A stretch of DNA of 64,000 nt, from assembly GCA_947476475.1 (NCBI GenBank), contig CANJQT010000001.1, positions 84,597 through 148,596 of the forward strand. Reading direction: 5' to 3'. Shown here in pieces: positions 51,716 through 60,316 of the stretch (the stretch's first letter is position 1; each line of letters opens with the position of its first letter). This DNA is from Paracoccaceae bacterium (GTDB lineage Bacteria; Pseudomonadota; Alphaproteobacteria; Rhodobacterales; Rhodobacteraceae). The notes beneath the pieces are model-generated. The model saw only the letters and a list, made by a program, of their open reading frames with translations. It made no database searches and was not told where the DNA came from. The translations under genes were made by a program, and so were the position numbers.

Positions 51716-53449
51716 GTGGCGCAGTCGGAAGAATTGCAAGAAGCACTGGTAATCCCGGTGCCGGACGATCCGGCACTGGCGCTGGACAGCTGCCGCCGTC
51801 TGCTGGGGCCAAACCTTTACGGCCCCGACACTGGGGCGGTGGGTGATGGTCTGTCGCCCGGATTTGATCCGGCGCGGATGCTGGCGCTTTGGTCCCTTCA
51901 TGCGCGCGCGCTGCTTGACGCCCTGGGCTGGCCCCGCCCGGTCAGCACCCGGCCCTTTGCCGGGGGGGGCAGCCTCTATGTTCCCGCCCCCGTGGATCAA
52001 CTGTTCACGGCGGCCTACCTGATCGAGGCGGCCTGGCACTATGCTGCCTGCGAACTGCTGGGCCTGCCGACCGTGCCGCAAGCGCAGATGCAGGCCGATC
52101 TGGCCCGCGTCAGCGCGGCCGAGACGAACCCGGCCTTGTGCGCGCTGACCGATCAGGCCCGCACAAGGGGCATCGACCGGCTGCTGGACGATGACGCGCT
52201 GACCCTTGGCCATGGGGCCGGGTCGGCCACTTGGCCCACCGATGCCCTGCCCGAAACACCCGACTGGACGGCATTGCACGACATCCCGCTGGCGCTGGTC
52301 ACCGGCACCAATGGCAAAACCACCACCACCCGGCTGATTGCCGCGATGGGGCAGGCGGCGGGCCTGACCGCGGGGCTTTCCTCGACCGAATTCGTCAAGG
52401 TGGGCGACGAGGTTCTGGACAAGGGCGATTACTCCGGCCCTGCCGGCGCGCGGCTTCTTCTGCGCGACAAAAGGCTGGGCCTTGCAGTGCTGGAGGTGGC
52501 GCGCGGTGGCATCCTGCGCCGGGGCCTGCCGATCACAAGGGCGCGGGCGGCGGTGGTGACCAACGTGGCCGCCGACCATTTGGGCCAATACGGGATCATG
52601 ACCGTGCCAGAACTGGCGCGCGTCAAGCTTGCCGTCCACCGCGCACTGGCACCAGGCGGCCTCTTGGTGCTGAATGCCGATGACGGGCCAGTGGTAACGG
52701 CGGCGGCCGAAGTAGTGGCCCGGATCGCCTGGTTCTCGCTTGACCCCGGCACCCAGCAGATTGCTGCGGCCCGCGTCGCAGGCCAGCCCTGCTGCTGGCT
52801 GGAAAGCGGAATGATCCGCCTGTCTGACGGGCGGCAGACAACAGACCTGATTGCCGCCGCCGACGTGCCGCTGACCCTCGGCGGTGCGGCGCGCTACAAT
52901 ATCGAAAACGCGTTGGGCGCGGCGCTGGCGGCGCGGGCGCTGGGCCTGCCAGATGCGGCGATCCGCGCCACGCTTTCCCGCTTTCGCTCTGATGCGAAGG
53001 ACAATCCGGGACGGGCCAACGAATTCGCCTGGAACGGCGCGCGGGTCTTTGTGGATTTTGCCCACAACCCCCATTCGATCGCCGCCGTCACTTCGGCGCT
53101 GGCAGCACTTCCGGCGCGCGAACGCCATGTGCTGCTGACCCATGCGGGCGACCGGTCCGATCAGGACATAAGCGACCTGACAACCGGGGCATTCGCGCTA
53201 CGCCCAGATCATGTGGTTGCCGCTGAAAACCCGAAATATCTGCGCGGACGCGCGCCCGGCGAAGTGTCGGGCCTGATCCGCAAGGCCAGCCTTTCCTGCG
53301 GTCTGCCGCCCGATCATATCCTTACCGCTGCCAGCCCCGCCGCAGGCGCACGCCTGATCCTCGACCGGCTTCAGCCCGGCGATCTGGCGCTGCTGCTTGT
53401 GCATGATGAACGCGACCAGATCTTCGCCATGCTGGAGGCGGGCACTTAA
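51716..53449 (+). CDS. Mur-ligase-domain protein, CphA-like but lacking ATP-grasp
   Basis: 577 aa. Residues ~1-185 are unlike the CphA N-terminal region in any motif I can see. The rest is a Mur-ligase fold: P-loop GTNGKTTTTR at 197-206, LAVLEVARGGILRRGLPI and NVAADHLGQYGIM. VFVDFAHNPHSIAAVT follows. Close similarity to CphA's third domain and the 13-base gap after cphA suggest a dedicated partner in cyanophycin or peptide synthesis, but no ATP-grasp site exists. The start is GTG 51716. Its function is not established; cyanobacterial CphA2, which keeps all three domains, is not the same. Confidence 0.85.
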   Translation: MAQSEELQEALVIPVPDDPALALDSCRRLLGPNLYGPDTGAVGDGLSPGFDPARMLALWSLHARALLDALGWPRPVSTRPFAGGGSLYVPAPVDQLFTAAYLIEAAWHYAACELLGLPTVPQAQMQADLARVSAAETNPALCALTDQARTRGIDRLLDDDALTLGHGAGSATWPTDALPETPDWTALHDIPLALVTGTNGKTTTTRLIAAMGQAAGLTAGLSSTEFVKVGDEVLDKGDYSGPAGARLLLRDKRLGLAVLEVARGGILRRGLPITRARAAVVTNVAADHLGQYGIMTVPELARVKLAVHRALAPGGLLVLNADDGPVVTAAAEVVARIAWFSLDPGTQQIAAARVAGQPCCWLESGMIRLSDGRQTTDLIAAADVPLTLGGAARYNIENALGAALAARALGLPDAAIRATLSRFRSDAKDNPGRANEFAWNGARVFVDFAHNPHSIAAVTSALAALPARERHVLLTHAGDRSDQDISDLTTGAFALRPDHVVAAENPKYLRGRAPGEVSGLIRKASLSCGLPPDHILTAASPAAGARLILDRLQPGDLALLLVHDERDQIFAMLEAGT

Positions 53450-53456
53450 GCCCGCC
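53437..53456. terminator. Hairpin spanning the Mur-ligase gene stop codon
   Basis: GGCGGGC (53437-53443), loop ACTTAA, GCCCGCC (53450-53456). The TAA stop lies in the loop. With convergent genes on both sides it is probably a bidirectional termination or mRNA-end structure, though a T-run is lacking. Confidence 0.5.
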
Positions 53457-53467
53457 GCCCCGAACGG

Positions 53468-54820
53468 CTACAAGGATGCGAACCCCGCCTCCAGCGCCTT
53501 CAGGATCACCTGCACATCGGCGCTGGTCAGGATCAGGGGCGGCGACAGGATGATGTTGTTGCCCGACACCCGCACCATCGCCCCTTCCTGATAGGTCTTG
53601 GCCTGCACCTTGCCGGGCGTGGCCTTGTCGGCGGGTTTCTTGCTGGCGCGGTCGGCCACCAGTTCGACCGCATTCATCAGCCCATGCCCGCCACGCACAT
53701 CGCCGATCACCTCGTGCCGTTCCTTCAGCGCCTGAAGCCCCGCGAACAGTTCTGCCCCGCGCGCGGCGGCATTTTCATTTATCTTCAGCCGCTGGGTTTC
53801 GGCCAAGGTCGCCAGCGCCGCCGCCGCCCCGACCGGATGACCCGAATAGGTATAGCCGTGCCCGATGGCCGCCATGCCGGTTTCATCGCTTTCAAACACC
53901 TCGGCCACGGCTTCGGCGATCATCACCGCTCCAAAGGGGAAGTAGGCGTTGGTGATGGCCTTGGCGGTGCAGGTGAAATCAGGCTTCACCCCCCAAAGCC
54001 TGCTTCCCGTCCAGGCCCCGGTGCGGCCAAAGGCGGTAATGACCTCATCCGCGATCAGCAGGATGCCATTGCGCCGGCAGATTTCGGCCACGCCCGGCAT
54101 GAAGCTGGAATGCGGCGGGATTACCCCGCCCGCGCCCAGAATCGGTTCCATGATGAAGGCGGCAACAGTGCTGGCCCCCTGAAAGGCGATCTCATCTTCC
54201 AAAGCCTGCAGGCAAAGTGCCGCCAGCTTGGCCGGGTCGCTCTCGTTGAACGGGTTGCGATAGGGGAAGGGGGCGGGGATGTGGTAGCAGCCGGGCAGCA
54301 ACGGTTCATACTGGGTGCGGAAATTGGCGTTGCCGTTGACCGAGGCTCCGCCGGTATGGGTGCCGTGGTAACCCTTCTTCAGGCTCAGGTATTTCACCCG
54401 GCCCGGCTCATTCCTGATCTTGTGATACTGCCGAGCCAGCCGCAGGGCGGTTTCCACACTGTCGGACCCGCCCGAGGTGAAGAAGGCCCGCGTCAGCCCA
54501 TCGGGCTCAAAGAATTTACGCAGCTCTTCGGCCAATTCGATGACCTGATCGTTGGTGGTGCCGCGGAAGATGGAATAATAGGGCAGGCGGTCCAGTTGTG
54601 CTGCAATCGCATCCTTTACCGGCTGGCAGGAATAGCCAAGGTTGACATTCCACAGCCCCCCCACGCCGTCGACCACCTCATGCCCGTCCACATCCCGGAT
54701 ACGTACGCCATGCCCGCCAGTGATGATCGCGGGCGGGTTCTTCAAACTGTCCGAAGGCGCGGTCATCGGGTGCCAAAGGCTGCGGGCATTGTTGGCTTTC
54801 AGGAAATTCTCGTCTTTCAT
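53468..54820 (-). CDS. Class III omega-aminotransferase
   Basis: 450 aa PLP transaminase. The cofactor lysine is in CTAKAITNAYFPFGAV, the pocket aspartate in LLIADEVITAFGRTG, and the phosphate-binding FFTSGGSDSVETALRLARQY precedes them. The family includes beta-alanine, taurine, putrescine and pyruvate aminotransferases; the N-terminus MKDENFLKANNARSLWHPMT is common to that group. ATG 54820 has GGAAAGGAC-type purines before it. It precedes, on the same strand, no other gene; the IclR regulator lies just upstream, and divergent permease and dehydrogenase genes suggest joint amine catabolism. Confidence 0.92.
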   Translation of the reverse strand: MKDENFLKANNARSLWHPMTAPSDSLKNPPAIITGGHGVRIRDVDGHEVVDGVGGLWNVNLGYSCQPVKDAIAAQLDRLPYYSIFRGTTNDQVIELAEELRKFFEPDGLTRAFFTSGGSDSVETALRLARQYHKIRNEPGRVKYLSLKKGYHGTHTGGASVNGNANFRTQYEPLLPGCYHIPAPFPYRNPFNESDPAKLAALCLQALEDEIAFQGASTVAAFIMEPILGAGGVIPPHSSFMPGVAEICRRNGILLIADEVITAFGRTGAWTGSRLWGVKPDFTCTAKAITNAYFPFGAVMIAEAVAEVFESDETGMAAIGHGYTYSGHPVGAAAALATLAETQRLKINENAAARGAELFAGLQALKERHEVIGDVRGGHGLMNAVELVADRASKKPADKATPGKVQAKTYQEGAMVRVSGNNIILSPPLILTSADVQVILKALEAGFASL

Positions 54821-54840
54821 CGGTTCGGTCCTTTCCCGGC

Positions 54841-55626
54841 TCAGGCGGCAGTGCGCCAGAGGGTTGCGATGGCGGGCGGCAGGCTGCCGCCCCACAATGT
54901 GGTTATCTCGTTCCCCGCACGGGCAAGGGCAGCACGGATCTGGGCGCGTGACCGGTCGGTCACCCGCCCCTTGGGGGCCGCAACCGCCAGTCCGCCGGAA
55001 CAGCGCCCCAGTGCATCAAACAGCGGCACCGCCAGCGAATGCACATCCGCCTCGAAGCCGCCTGTGCTTTCGGCGAAACCTTCCGTCCGGACGGTGGCCA
55101 GGCGTGCGCGTATCTCGGCGGGGTCGGTGATGGTATGGGGTGTCAGGCGTGGCAGAGCCTGACCAAGGATGATTTCGCGGATCGAATCGGGCTGAAAGGC
55201 CAGAACTGCCTGTCCCGACGACGTGGCGTGAAAGGGCAGGATCTCAGTGTCTTCCATCATCACGCGGGTGGCGTGTGCAGATGAATAGGCCAGTGCAATC
55301 GCCTTCAGATCACGGCCGATCAGCAAGGAAAGATGGGCCGTTTCACCCGTTTCATCGGCAAGAGCCTGCAAGACCGGCATTGCTGCATCGCGGGTCGGCA
55401 CATGAAATTCCCGCAGCGCGGCCAACCGCAGGACGGCAGGACCAAGCCGATATTCCTTAGTCGATCCAACCTGTTCGATCAGCCCGTAGTCGGTCAGTTC
55501 CGTGGCTAACCGGTAGCAGGTCGCCTTGTTCAGATCTGCAAGCCGCGCCAGATCCGACAGGCCGATCACCGGCCTTGCCCGGGTGAACAGGTCCAACAGT
55601 TCAAGCGCCTTGGTGACGGTTCCCAT
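54841..55626 (-). CDS. IclR-family transcriptional regulator
   Basis: 261 aa. An N-terminal winged helix-turn-helix covers ~5-65 (VTKALELLDLF, then LARLADLNKATCYRLATELT). The effector domain follows (ATSSGQAVLAFQPDSIRE, then FEADVHSLAVPLFDALGRCS). ATG 55626 gives the standard IclR start; a GTG at 55650 would add eight residues. It is divergent from the APC permease, with a candidate operator in the intergenic region, and only 20 bases upstream of the aminotransferase on its own strand. It therefore probably controls both units. Confidence 0.92.
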   Translation of the reverse strand: MGTVTKALELLDLFTRARPVIGLSDLARLADLNKATCYRLATELTDYGLIEQVGSTKEYRLGPAVLRLAALREFHVPTRDAAMPVLQALADETGETAHLSLLIGRDLKAIALAYSSAHATRVMMEDTEILPFHATSSGQAVLAFQPDSIREIILGQALPRLTPHTITDPAEIRARLATVRTEGFAESTGGFEADVHSLAVPLFDALGRCSGGLAVAAPKGRVTDRSRAQIRAALARAGNEITTLWGGSLPPAIATLWRTAA

Positions 55627-55717
55627 GAAACTAAACCCGCTATCGAACACAACACTTGCCCGGTCGCCCGGTCCCGCGTTTCATTTCAGTTGACAGATTG
55701 CCGCAGGGCCTGTCAAA

Positions 55718-55745
55718 TTGATTTTGAACCATCGGTTCGAATAAT
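55718..55745 (+). promoter_or_regulatory. Permease promoter with IclR-like palindrome in the spacer
   Basis: TTGATT (55718-55723) and AATAAT (55740-55745) are -35 and -10 candidates separated by 16 bases. The spacer holds the palindrome GAACC-ATC-GGTTC (55726-55738), a size and layout typical of IclR-family sites. A further GAACC half-site is at 55746-55750. Binding here would block the promoter of the permease gene. The IclR regulator is encoded divergently next to it. Confidence 0.55.
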
Positions 55746-55801
55746 GAACCAGCCAAGAGCCGCCAAACGGCCATGCAACAGACGACAGGAGGGGAAATCC
55801 T

Positions 55802-55843
55802 ATGAAGAGACGGTCCCATGTGCTGGAGGTGCGTCATGTCTGA
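55802..55843 (+). CDS. Possible 13-residue leader peptide rich in Arg/Lys/His
   Basis: ATG 55802 has an excellent ribosome-binding site AGGAGGGG (55787-55794) seven bases upstream. The frame encodes MKRRSHVLEVRHV and stops at TGA 55841-55843, eight bases inside the permease gene (ATG 55836). The permease's own GGAGGT (55825-55830) lies within it. Six of 13 residues are basic (K, R, R, H, R, H). Translation of this leader could couple to, or tune, permease synthesis in response to basic amino acids. No attenuator hairpin pair was identified. Confidence 0.4.
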   Translation: MKRRSHVLEVRHV

Positions 55844-57272
55844 TCAGACCTCAACCAGCAACCAGCTGAAGAAGAATTCGCTTGGCGTCGGCGCAATTAC
55901 ATTCCTGGTCGTGTCAGCGGCCGCGCCCCTGACCGGCGCAGGGGGCGGCATTCCGCCCTCGATGCTGTTTGGCAATGGCGCGGGTATCGCCGGAAGTTTT
56001 CTGATCGTGACACTGATCCTTCTGGCGTTTTCGGTCGGTTATGTCGCCATGTCGCGCCATGTGAAAAACGCGGGCGCCTTTTATGCCTTTACCGCTCAGG
56101 GGCTGGGCGGGCGTGCCGGCGGGGCCGCGGCGATGATCGCAATCCTGTCCTACAATGCCATGCAGATCGGCCTGATGGGCCTCTTGGGCGCGGTCGCCTC
56201 TGGCACCTTCGCCCAGTGGGGCATCGACCTGCCTTGGTATGTCTGGACCTATGTGGCGATCGCGCTGGTGGCGGTTCTTGGCTACCGTCAGGTGGACCTG
56301 TCGGCCAAAGTGCTGATGGTTCTGGTTCTGGCCGAATTCGCCATTGTGGTTCTGCTGGACGCCTCGATCCTGGTTTCGGGCGGCGCGTCCGGCCTGAACC
56401 TCCAACCCTTCGCCTGGAGCCAGATCACCAGCGGTGTGCCGTCGATCGGAATCCTGTTCTGCTTTGCGGGGTTCATCGGGTTCGAAGCGACCACCATCTA
56501 CTCGGAAGAGGCAAAGAACCCGTCTGTGACCGTGCCTAAAGCTACCTATGTCTCGGTTCTGGCCATCGGTATCTTCTATACGATCACTGCCTGGCTAATG
56601 GTTATGGGCATCGGGATGGACAATCTTCTCCCCACCATCGGCGGTTTGCCGGATCCGTCGGCCTTCCTCTTCGTGCTGGGTGAAACCTATATCGGCGGAA
56701 CCCTGACCGCAGTCATGGGCGTCTTGTTCATGACCTCGATCTTCGCCGCCGTTCTGGCCTTCCACAATGCCGTGGCGCGCTACAAGTTCGTGGCCGGGCG
56801 CGAAGGGATCCTTCCCGATGCGATCGGCGTCACCCACGACACCCACAAAAGCCCGCATATGGGGTCGATGATCCAGACCGCGCTTGCGCTCTTGGTGGTG
56901 ACCCTGTTCGTGGCCAAGGGGCTGGACCCGGTGTTGAACCTGTTCGTCTGGCTGACCCAGATGGGCACTCTCGGTGTGCTGGGTTTGATGGCGCTGACCT
57001 CTTTCGCGGTCATCGCCTTCTTTTCGCGCGATGCGATGGGCGAAGGGGCCATGTCCACCAAGGTCCTGCCATTGATCACCGGGCTGATCATGGCCGGGCT
57101 GTTCGTGAAGATCTTCATGGACTTCGGCGCCTTGACCGGATCCGAAGGCATGTTGTCCTGGGCCTTGCCCGCCTTGGTCCCGGTTCTGGGCGTGGTTGGC
57201 TATCTCTTGGCATCTGGCCTCGCCAGCCGCGATCCGGCCCGCTTTGCAGACATGGGCAATACCAAGGCCTGA
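55836..57272 (+). CDS. APC-family amino acid/amine permease
   Basis: Inner-membrane secondary transporter, 478 aa, about twelve helices. The first helix has the unwound substrate-site motif SAAAPLTGAGGGIPPSMLFG. The following segment FVVSRHV-like region (YVAMSRHVKNAGAFYAFTAQ) and GFEATTIYSEEAKNPSVTVP in helix 6-7 are APC hallmarks. ATG 55836 follows GGAGGT. The neighbouring aminotransferase, aldehyde dehydrogenase and IclR genes suggest uptake of an amine or omega-amino acid. Confidence 0.92.
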   Translation: MSDQTSTSNQLKKNSLGVGAITFLVVSAAAPLTGAGGGIPPSMLFGNGAGIAGSFLIVTLILLAFSVGYVAMSRHVKNAGAFYAFTAQGLGGRAGGAAAMIAILSYNAMQIGLMGLLGAVASGTFAQWGIDLPWYVWTYVAIALVAVLGYRQVDLSAKVLMVLVLAEFAIVVLLDASILVSGGASGLNLQPFAWSQITSGVPSIGILFCFAGFIGFEATTIYSEEAKNPSVTVPKATYVSVLAIGIFYTITAWLMVMGIGMDNLLPTIGGLPDPSAFLFVLGETYIGGTLTAVMGVLFMTSIFAAVLAFHNAVARYKFVAGREGILPDAIGVTHDTHKSPHMGSMIQTALALLVVTLFVAKGLDPVLNLFVWLTQMGTLGVLGLMALTSFAVIAFFSRDAMGEGAMSTKVLPLITGLIMAGLFVKIFMDFGALTGSEGMLSWALPALVPVLGVVGYLLASGLASRDPARFADMGNTKA

Positions 57273-57288
57273 TCACAAAAGACCGACA

Positions 57289-57314
57289 GGGCGGCTGGCA
57301 ACGGCCGCCCTTTT
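57289..57314 (+). terminator. Rho-independent terminator between permease and aldehyde dehydrogenase genes
   Basis: GGGCGGC (57289-57295), loop TGGCAACG, GCCGCCC (57304-57310), then TTTT. It lies 16 bases after the permease stop and 20 before the dehydrogenase start, so it should reduce rather than abolish read-through; the dehydrogenase may have lower expression or its own promoter. Confidence 0.65.
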
Positions 57315-57333
57315 CATGCCGAAAGGACGTTCC

Positions 57334-58824
57334 ATGCCCGCCCCCACCCAAGCCGACATCACCCGCCTTGCCGCCACCGCCCTTGCCCCGCAAAAGCTGC
57401 TGATCGAAGGCAAACGCATGGAGGGCGAGGGTGGCGAGACCGAAGTTTTCTCGCCCATCGACGGAAGCCGCCTGACCACGACCGCCTCCGCCTCTGCCGC
57501 CGACGTGGCGCGCGCCGTAGCCTCTGCCCGCGCCGCCTTCGAAGATGGGCGCTGGTCGCGCATGGCGCCTTCGGGCCGCAAGGCGGTGCTGCACCGGTTG
57601 GCTGACCTGATCGAAAGTCATGCGCTGGAACTCGCGGTCCTTGGCGTGCGCGACAATGGCACCGAAATTTCGATGGCGCTGAAGGCTGAACCCGGCAGTG
57701 CGGCGGGCACCTTCCGCTACTACGCCGAAGCGATCGACAAGTTGTATGGCGAAATCGCCCCCACCGCCCGCAACGTGCTGGCGCTGGTCCACCACGAACC
57801 GGTTGGCGTGGTGGCGGCAATCGTACCCTGGAACTTCCCGCTGATGATCGGCTCATGGAAGATCGCCCCTGCGCTTGCGGCAGGCAATTCCGTGGTGCTG
57901 AAACCCGCCGAAACCGCATCCCTGTCGCTGATCCGCCTGGCCGAACTGGCACTCGAAGCCGGTGTTCCCCCCGGGGTCTTCAACGTGGTCACCGGCCCCG
58001 GGCGGGTGACGGGCGAGGCGCTCGGTCTGTCGATGGATGTCGATATCATGGTCTTTACCGGATCGGGCGCCACCGGCCGCAGGCTTCTGGATTATTCCGC
58101 CCGTTCGAACCTGAAGCGTTGTTATCTGGAACTGGGCGGCAAAAGCCCCAACATCATCTTCGCCGACGCCCCCGATCTGGCCGCCGCGGCCAAGGCCGCC
58201 GCCACTGCCATTTTCCGCAATGCCGGTCAGGTCTGCGTGGCCGGATCGCGCCTGCTCGTCGAAGACAGTGTGCAGGACGAGGTGCTGAAGATCCTGCGCA
58301 AGACCACCGAAGGCATGAAACCCGGCAACCCGCTGGACCTCTCCACCCAGATCGGCGCGGTAAATTCACCCGCCCAACTTCAGGGCAACCTGGCCTTCGT
58401 TGCTGATGCCGTCCGCGACGGCGGGCAGATCCTGACCGGCGGCAAACAGGCACTGCAAGAAACCGGCGGCTGGTACATGGAACCAACCATCGTCACCGGC
58501 GTAGGGCCTTCCCACCGCCTGTTCCGCGAGGAAGTCTTCGGCCCGGTCCTTGCCGTGACCTCCTTTACCGACGAAACTGACGCCCTGCGGCTGGCAAATG
58601 CCACTGACTATGGCCTGGCCTCGGGCGTGTGGACTTCGAACCTCTCACGCGCCCACCGCATGGTGCGCGGCATCCGTGCGGGTGTGGTGCATGTGAACAC
58701 CTACGGCGGGTCAGACGTGACGGTGCCCTTGGGCGGCGTCAAACAATCGGGCAATGGCCATGACAAATCCTTGCATGCTCTTGCCAAATATTCCGATCTG
58801 AAAACCGCCTGGATCCAGCTTTAA
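57334..58824 (+). CDS. NAD(P)-dependent aldehyde dehydrogenase, PuuC-like
   Basis: 496 aa enzyme oxidising an aldehyde to the acid. The NAD-binding core is VPWNFPLMIGSWKIAPALAA, the general-base Glu lies in YLELGGKSPNI and the catalytic Cys in FRNAGQVCVAGSRLL. The NxTxYGLA and EEVFGPV blocks are present. Overall it resembles gamma-glutamyl-gamma-aminobutyraldehyde dehydrogenase and other omega-aminoaldehyde dehydrogenases. It would oxidise the aldehyde produced by the nearby omega-aminotransferase. ATG 57334 has GAAAGGA upstream. Confidence 0.93.
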   Translation: MPAPTQADITRLAATALAPQKLLIEGKRMEGEGGETEVFSPIDGSRLTTTASASAADVARAVASARAAFEDGRWSRMAPSGRKAVLHRLADLIESHALELAVLGVRDNGTEISMALKAEPGSAAGTFRYYAEAIDKLYGEIAPTARNVLALVHHEPVGVVAAIVPWNFPLMIGSWKIAPALAAGNSVVLKPAETASLSLIRLAELALEAGVPPGVFNVVTGPGRVTGEALGLSMDVDIMVFTGSGATGRRLLDYSARSNLKRCYLELGGKSPNIIFADAPDLAAAAKAAATAIFRNAGQVCVAGSRLLVEDSVQDEVLKILRKTTEGMKPGNPLDLSTQIGAVNSPAQLQGNLAFVADAVRDGGQILTGGKQALQETGGWYMEPTIVTGVGPSHRLFREEVFGPVLAVTSFTDETDALRLANATDYGLASGVWTSNLSRAHRMVRGIRAGVVHVNTYGGSDVTVPLGGVKQSGNGHDKSLHALAKYSDLKTAWIQL

Positions 58825-58836
58825 GGGGGCAACCGC

Positions 58837-60060
58837 ATGGGCAACCGCATTCTGGTCGTCGGCACCTATGACACCAAAGACGACGAACTGACCTACATCG
58901 CCAAGGTGATCCGCGCCCAGGGCGGCGAAGTGCTGACCATGGATGTGTCGGTTCTTGGTGACCCCAAAGGACAGACTGATTGGTCAAAGCATGATGTGGC
59001 GGCCGAGGCGGGATCATCAATCAAGGCCGCGATTGCCTTTGATAACGAAAATTCCGCCATGCAGATCATGGCCGAAGGTGCGTCCAAACTGGCCGCACGC
59101 CTGCACCGACATGGCCGGTTCGACGGGGTGATCGTGCTGGGCGGGTCAATGGGTACCGATCTGGCGCTTGACGTCTGCGCAGCCCTGCCGCTGGGCGTGC
59201 CGAAATATGTGGTTTCCACCATCAGCTTCTCGCCCCTGATCCCGCCAGGGCGGGTGGCAGCCGATATTCAGATGATCCTTTGGGCGGGCGGGCTTTACGG
59301 GCTGAACTCTGTCTGTCGGGCAACCCTGTCGCAGGCGGCGGGGGCAGTGCTTGGGGCGGCCCGGGCCGTTCAGATGCCAAAAGGGGATCAGCCGGTGATT
59401 GCGATGTCGGGCTTCAATTCAAAGGTCGTGAACTACATGGTAGCACTCAAGCCCGCGCTGGAAGAACGCGGCTATGAGGTGGCGGTGTTCCACGGAACCG
59501 GCATGGGGGGCAGGGCGCTTGAAAGCCTTGCCGCGCAGGGCGCCTTTGCGGCGGTCATGGATCTGGCGCCGCAAGAGGTGGCGAACCACCTTTTCGGTTC
59601 GCCGATCAGCGCGGGCGAAGACCGGATGACCAATGCCGGTCTGCGCGGCATCCCGCAGATCCTGTCGATCGGCTGCCTTGATCTTGTCGATCTGGTGGGC
59701 TGGCAGCCCCTGCCCGCGCTGTTCAAGGACACACCGGCACATGCGCACAACCGCCTGCTGACCACGGTGCTGCAAACGCCCTCGCAGCGGCGCGAAGTGG
59801 CGCGCGAGATTTGCAGAAAACTCTCCACCGCAGTGGGGCCGGTTGTCTTCATCTTGCCGGTAAAAGGCGGGCATTGCTGGGACCTGCCCGGTCAGCCCCT
59901 GTGCGATCCCGAAGGACTGGCGGCATTTTGCGACGAGTTGCGCCTGCATTGCCCGGCCAACGTCACGCTGGTTGAACTCGACGCCCATATCAACGATGTG
60001 GCTTTCAGCAACGCCGTTCTGGCCACCTTCGACGACTGGCGCGCCAAGGGCATTGTCTGA
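58837..60060 (+). CDS. UPF0261 / Tm-1-like ATP-binding domain protein
   Basis: 407 aa. The start RILVVGTYDTKDDELTYIAK and VIVLGGSMGTDLALDVCAAL are characteristic of the Tm-1-like ATP-binding family. The second domain has VAVFHGTGMGGRALESLAAQ. The family's plant member is the tomato Tm-1 resistance protein; bacterial members are often next to catabolic genes, and their reactions are poorly known. It lies 12 bases after the aldehyde dehydrogenase gene, so it is in the same transcript. Confidence 0.9.
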   Translation: MGNRILVVGTYDTKDDELTYIAKVIRAQGGEVLTMDVSVLGDPKGQTDWSKHDVAAEAGSSIKAAIAFDNENSAMQIMAEGASKLAARLHRHGRFDGVIVLGGSMGTDLALDVCAALPLGVPKYVVSTISFSPLIPPGRVAADIQMILWAGGLYGLNSVCRATLSQAAGAVLGAARAVQMPKGDQPVIAMSGFNSKVVNYMVALKPALEERGYEVAVFHGTGMGGRALESLAAQGAFAAVMDLAPQEVANHLFGSPISAGEDRMTNAGLRGIPQILSIGCLDLVDLVGWQPLPALFKDTPAHAHNRLLTTVLQTPSQRREVAREICRKLSTAVGPVVFILPVKGGHCWDLPGQPLCDPEGLAAFCDELRLHCPANVTLVELDAHINDVAFSNAVLATFDDWRAKGIV

Positions 60061-60076
60061 CGGCGGGCTGTGGATC

Positions 60077-60153
60077 TGGCGATCCCAGGAGGACTCGAAC
60101 CCCCAACCTGCTGATTAGAAGTCAGCTGCTCTATCCAGTTGAGCTATGGGACC
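60077..60153 (-). tRNA. tRNA-Arg (anticodon TCT)
   Basis: The minus strand folds as a complete cloverleaf of 77 bases with encoded CCA. The acceptor stem is GGTCCCA/TGGGATC (one G-T pair). The D arm is GCTCAACTGGATAGAGC. The anticodon arm is GCTGA-CTTCTAA-TCAGC, giving TCT. The T arm is GGGGG-TTCGAGT-CCTCC. It reads AGA codons, which are rare in this high-GC genome. Such tRNA genes are common integration sites, but no element is seen next to it. Confidence 0.95.
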
Positions 60154-60236
60154 GCGCCCCTCCCTTTACCGGGCACTGGCGCCCTTAGGCAAGAGGAACC
60201 GCCTTGCGGGCCTGCCACTATGACCCCTGAAAACGT

Positions 60237-60266
60237 CAGACCGCCCGCTGTGCAGCGGGCGGTCTG
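60237..60266. terminator. Perfect 14-base hairpin, probable terminator of the Gly/Asn-rich protein gene
   Basis: CAGACCGCCCGCTG (60237-60250), TG, CAGCGGGCGGTCTG (60253-60266). On the minus strand it is followed by ACGTTTTC. It lies about 50 bases downstream of that gene's stop. The structure could also act on + strand transcripts arriving from 60060. Confidence 0.75.
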
Positions 60267-60316
60267 GTTACACAGGGTCCGGCAATTCCCGGCCTAAATG
60301 GGCGCGTGGTTCGCGC

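Noticed and set aside
60077-60153. tRNA as attachment site of an integrated element
   Set aside because: No integrase, no repeated tRNA 3' end and no foreign gene block is visible on either side.
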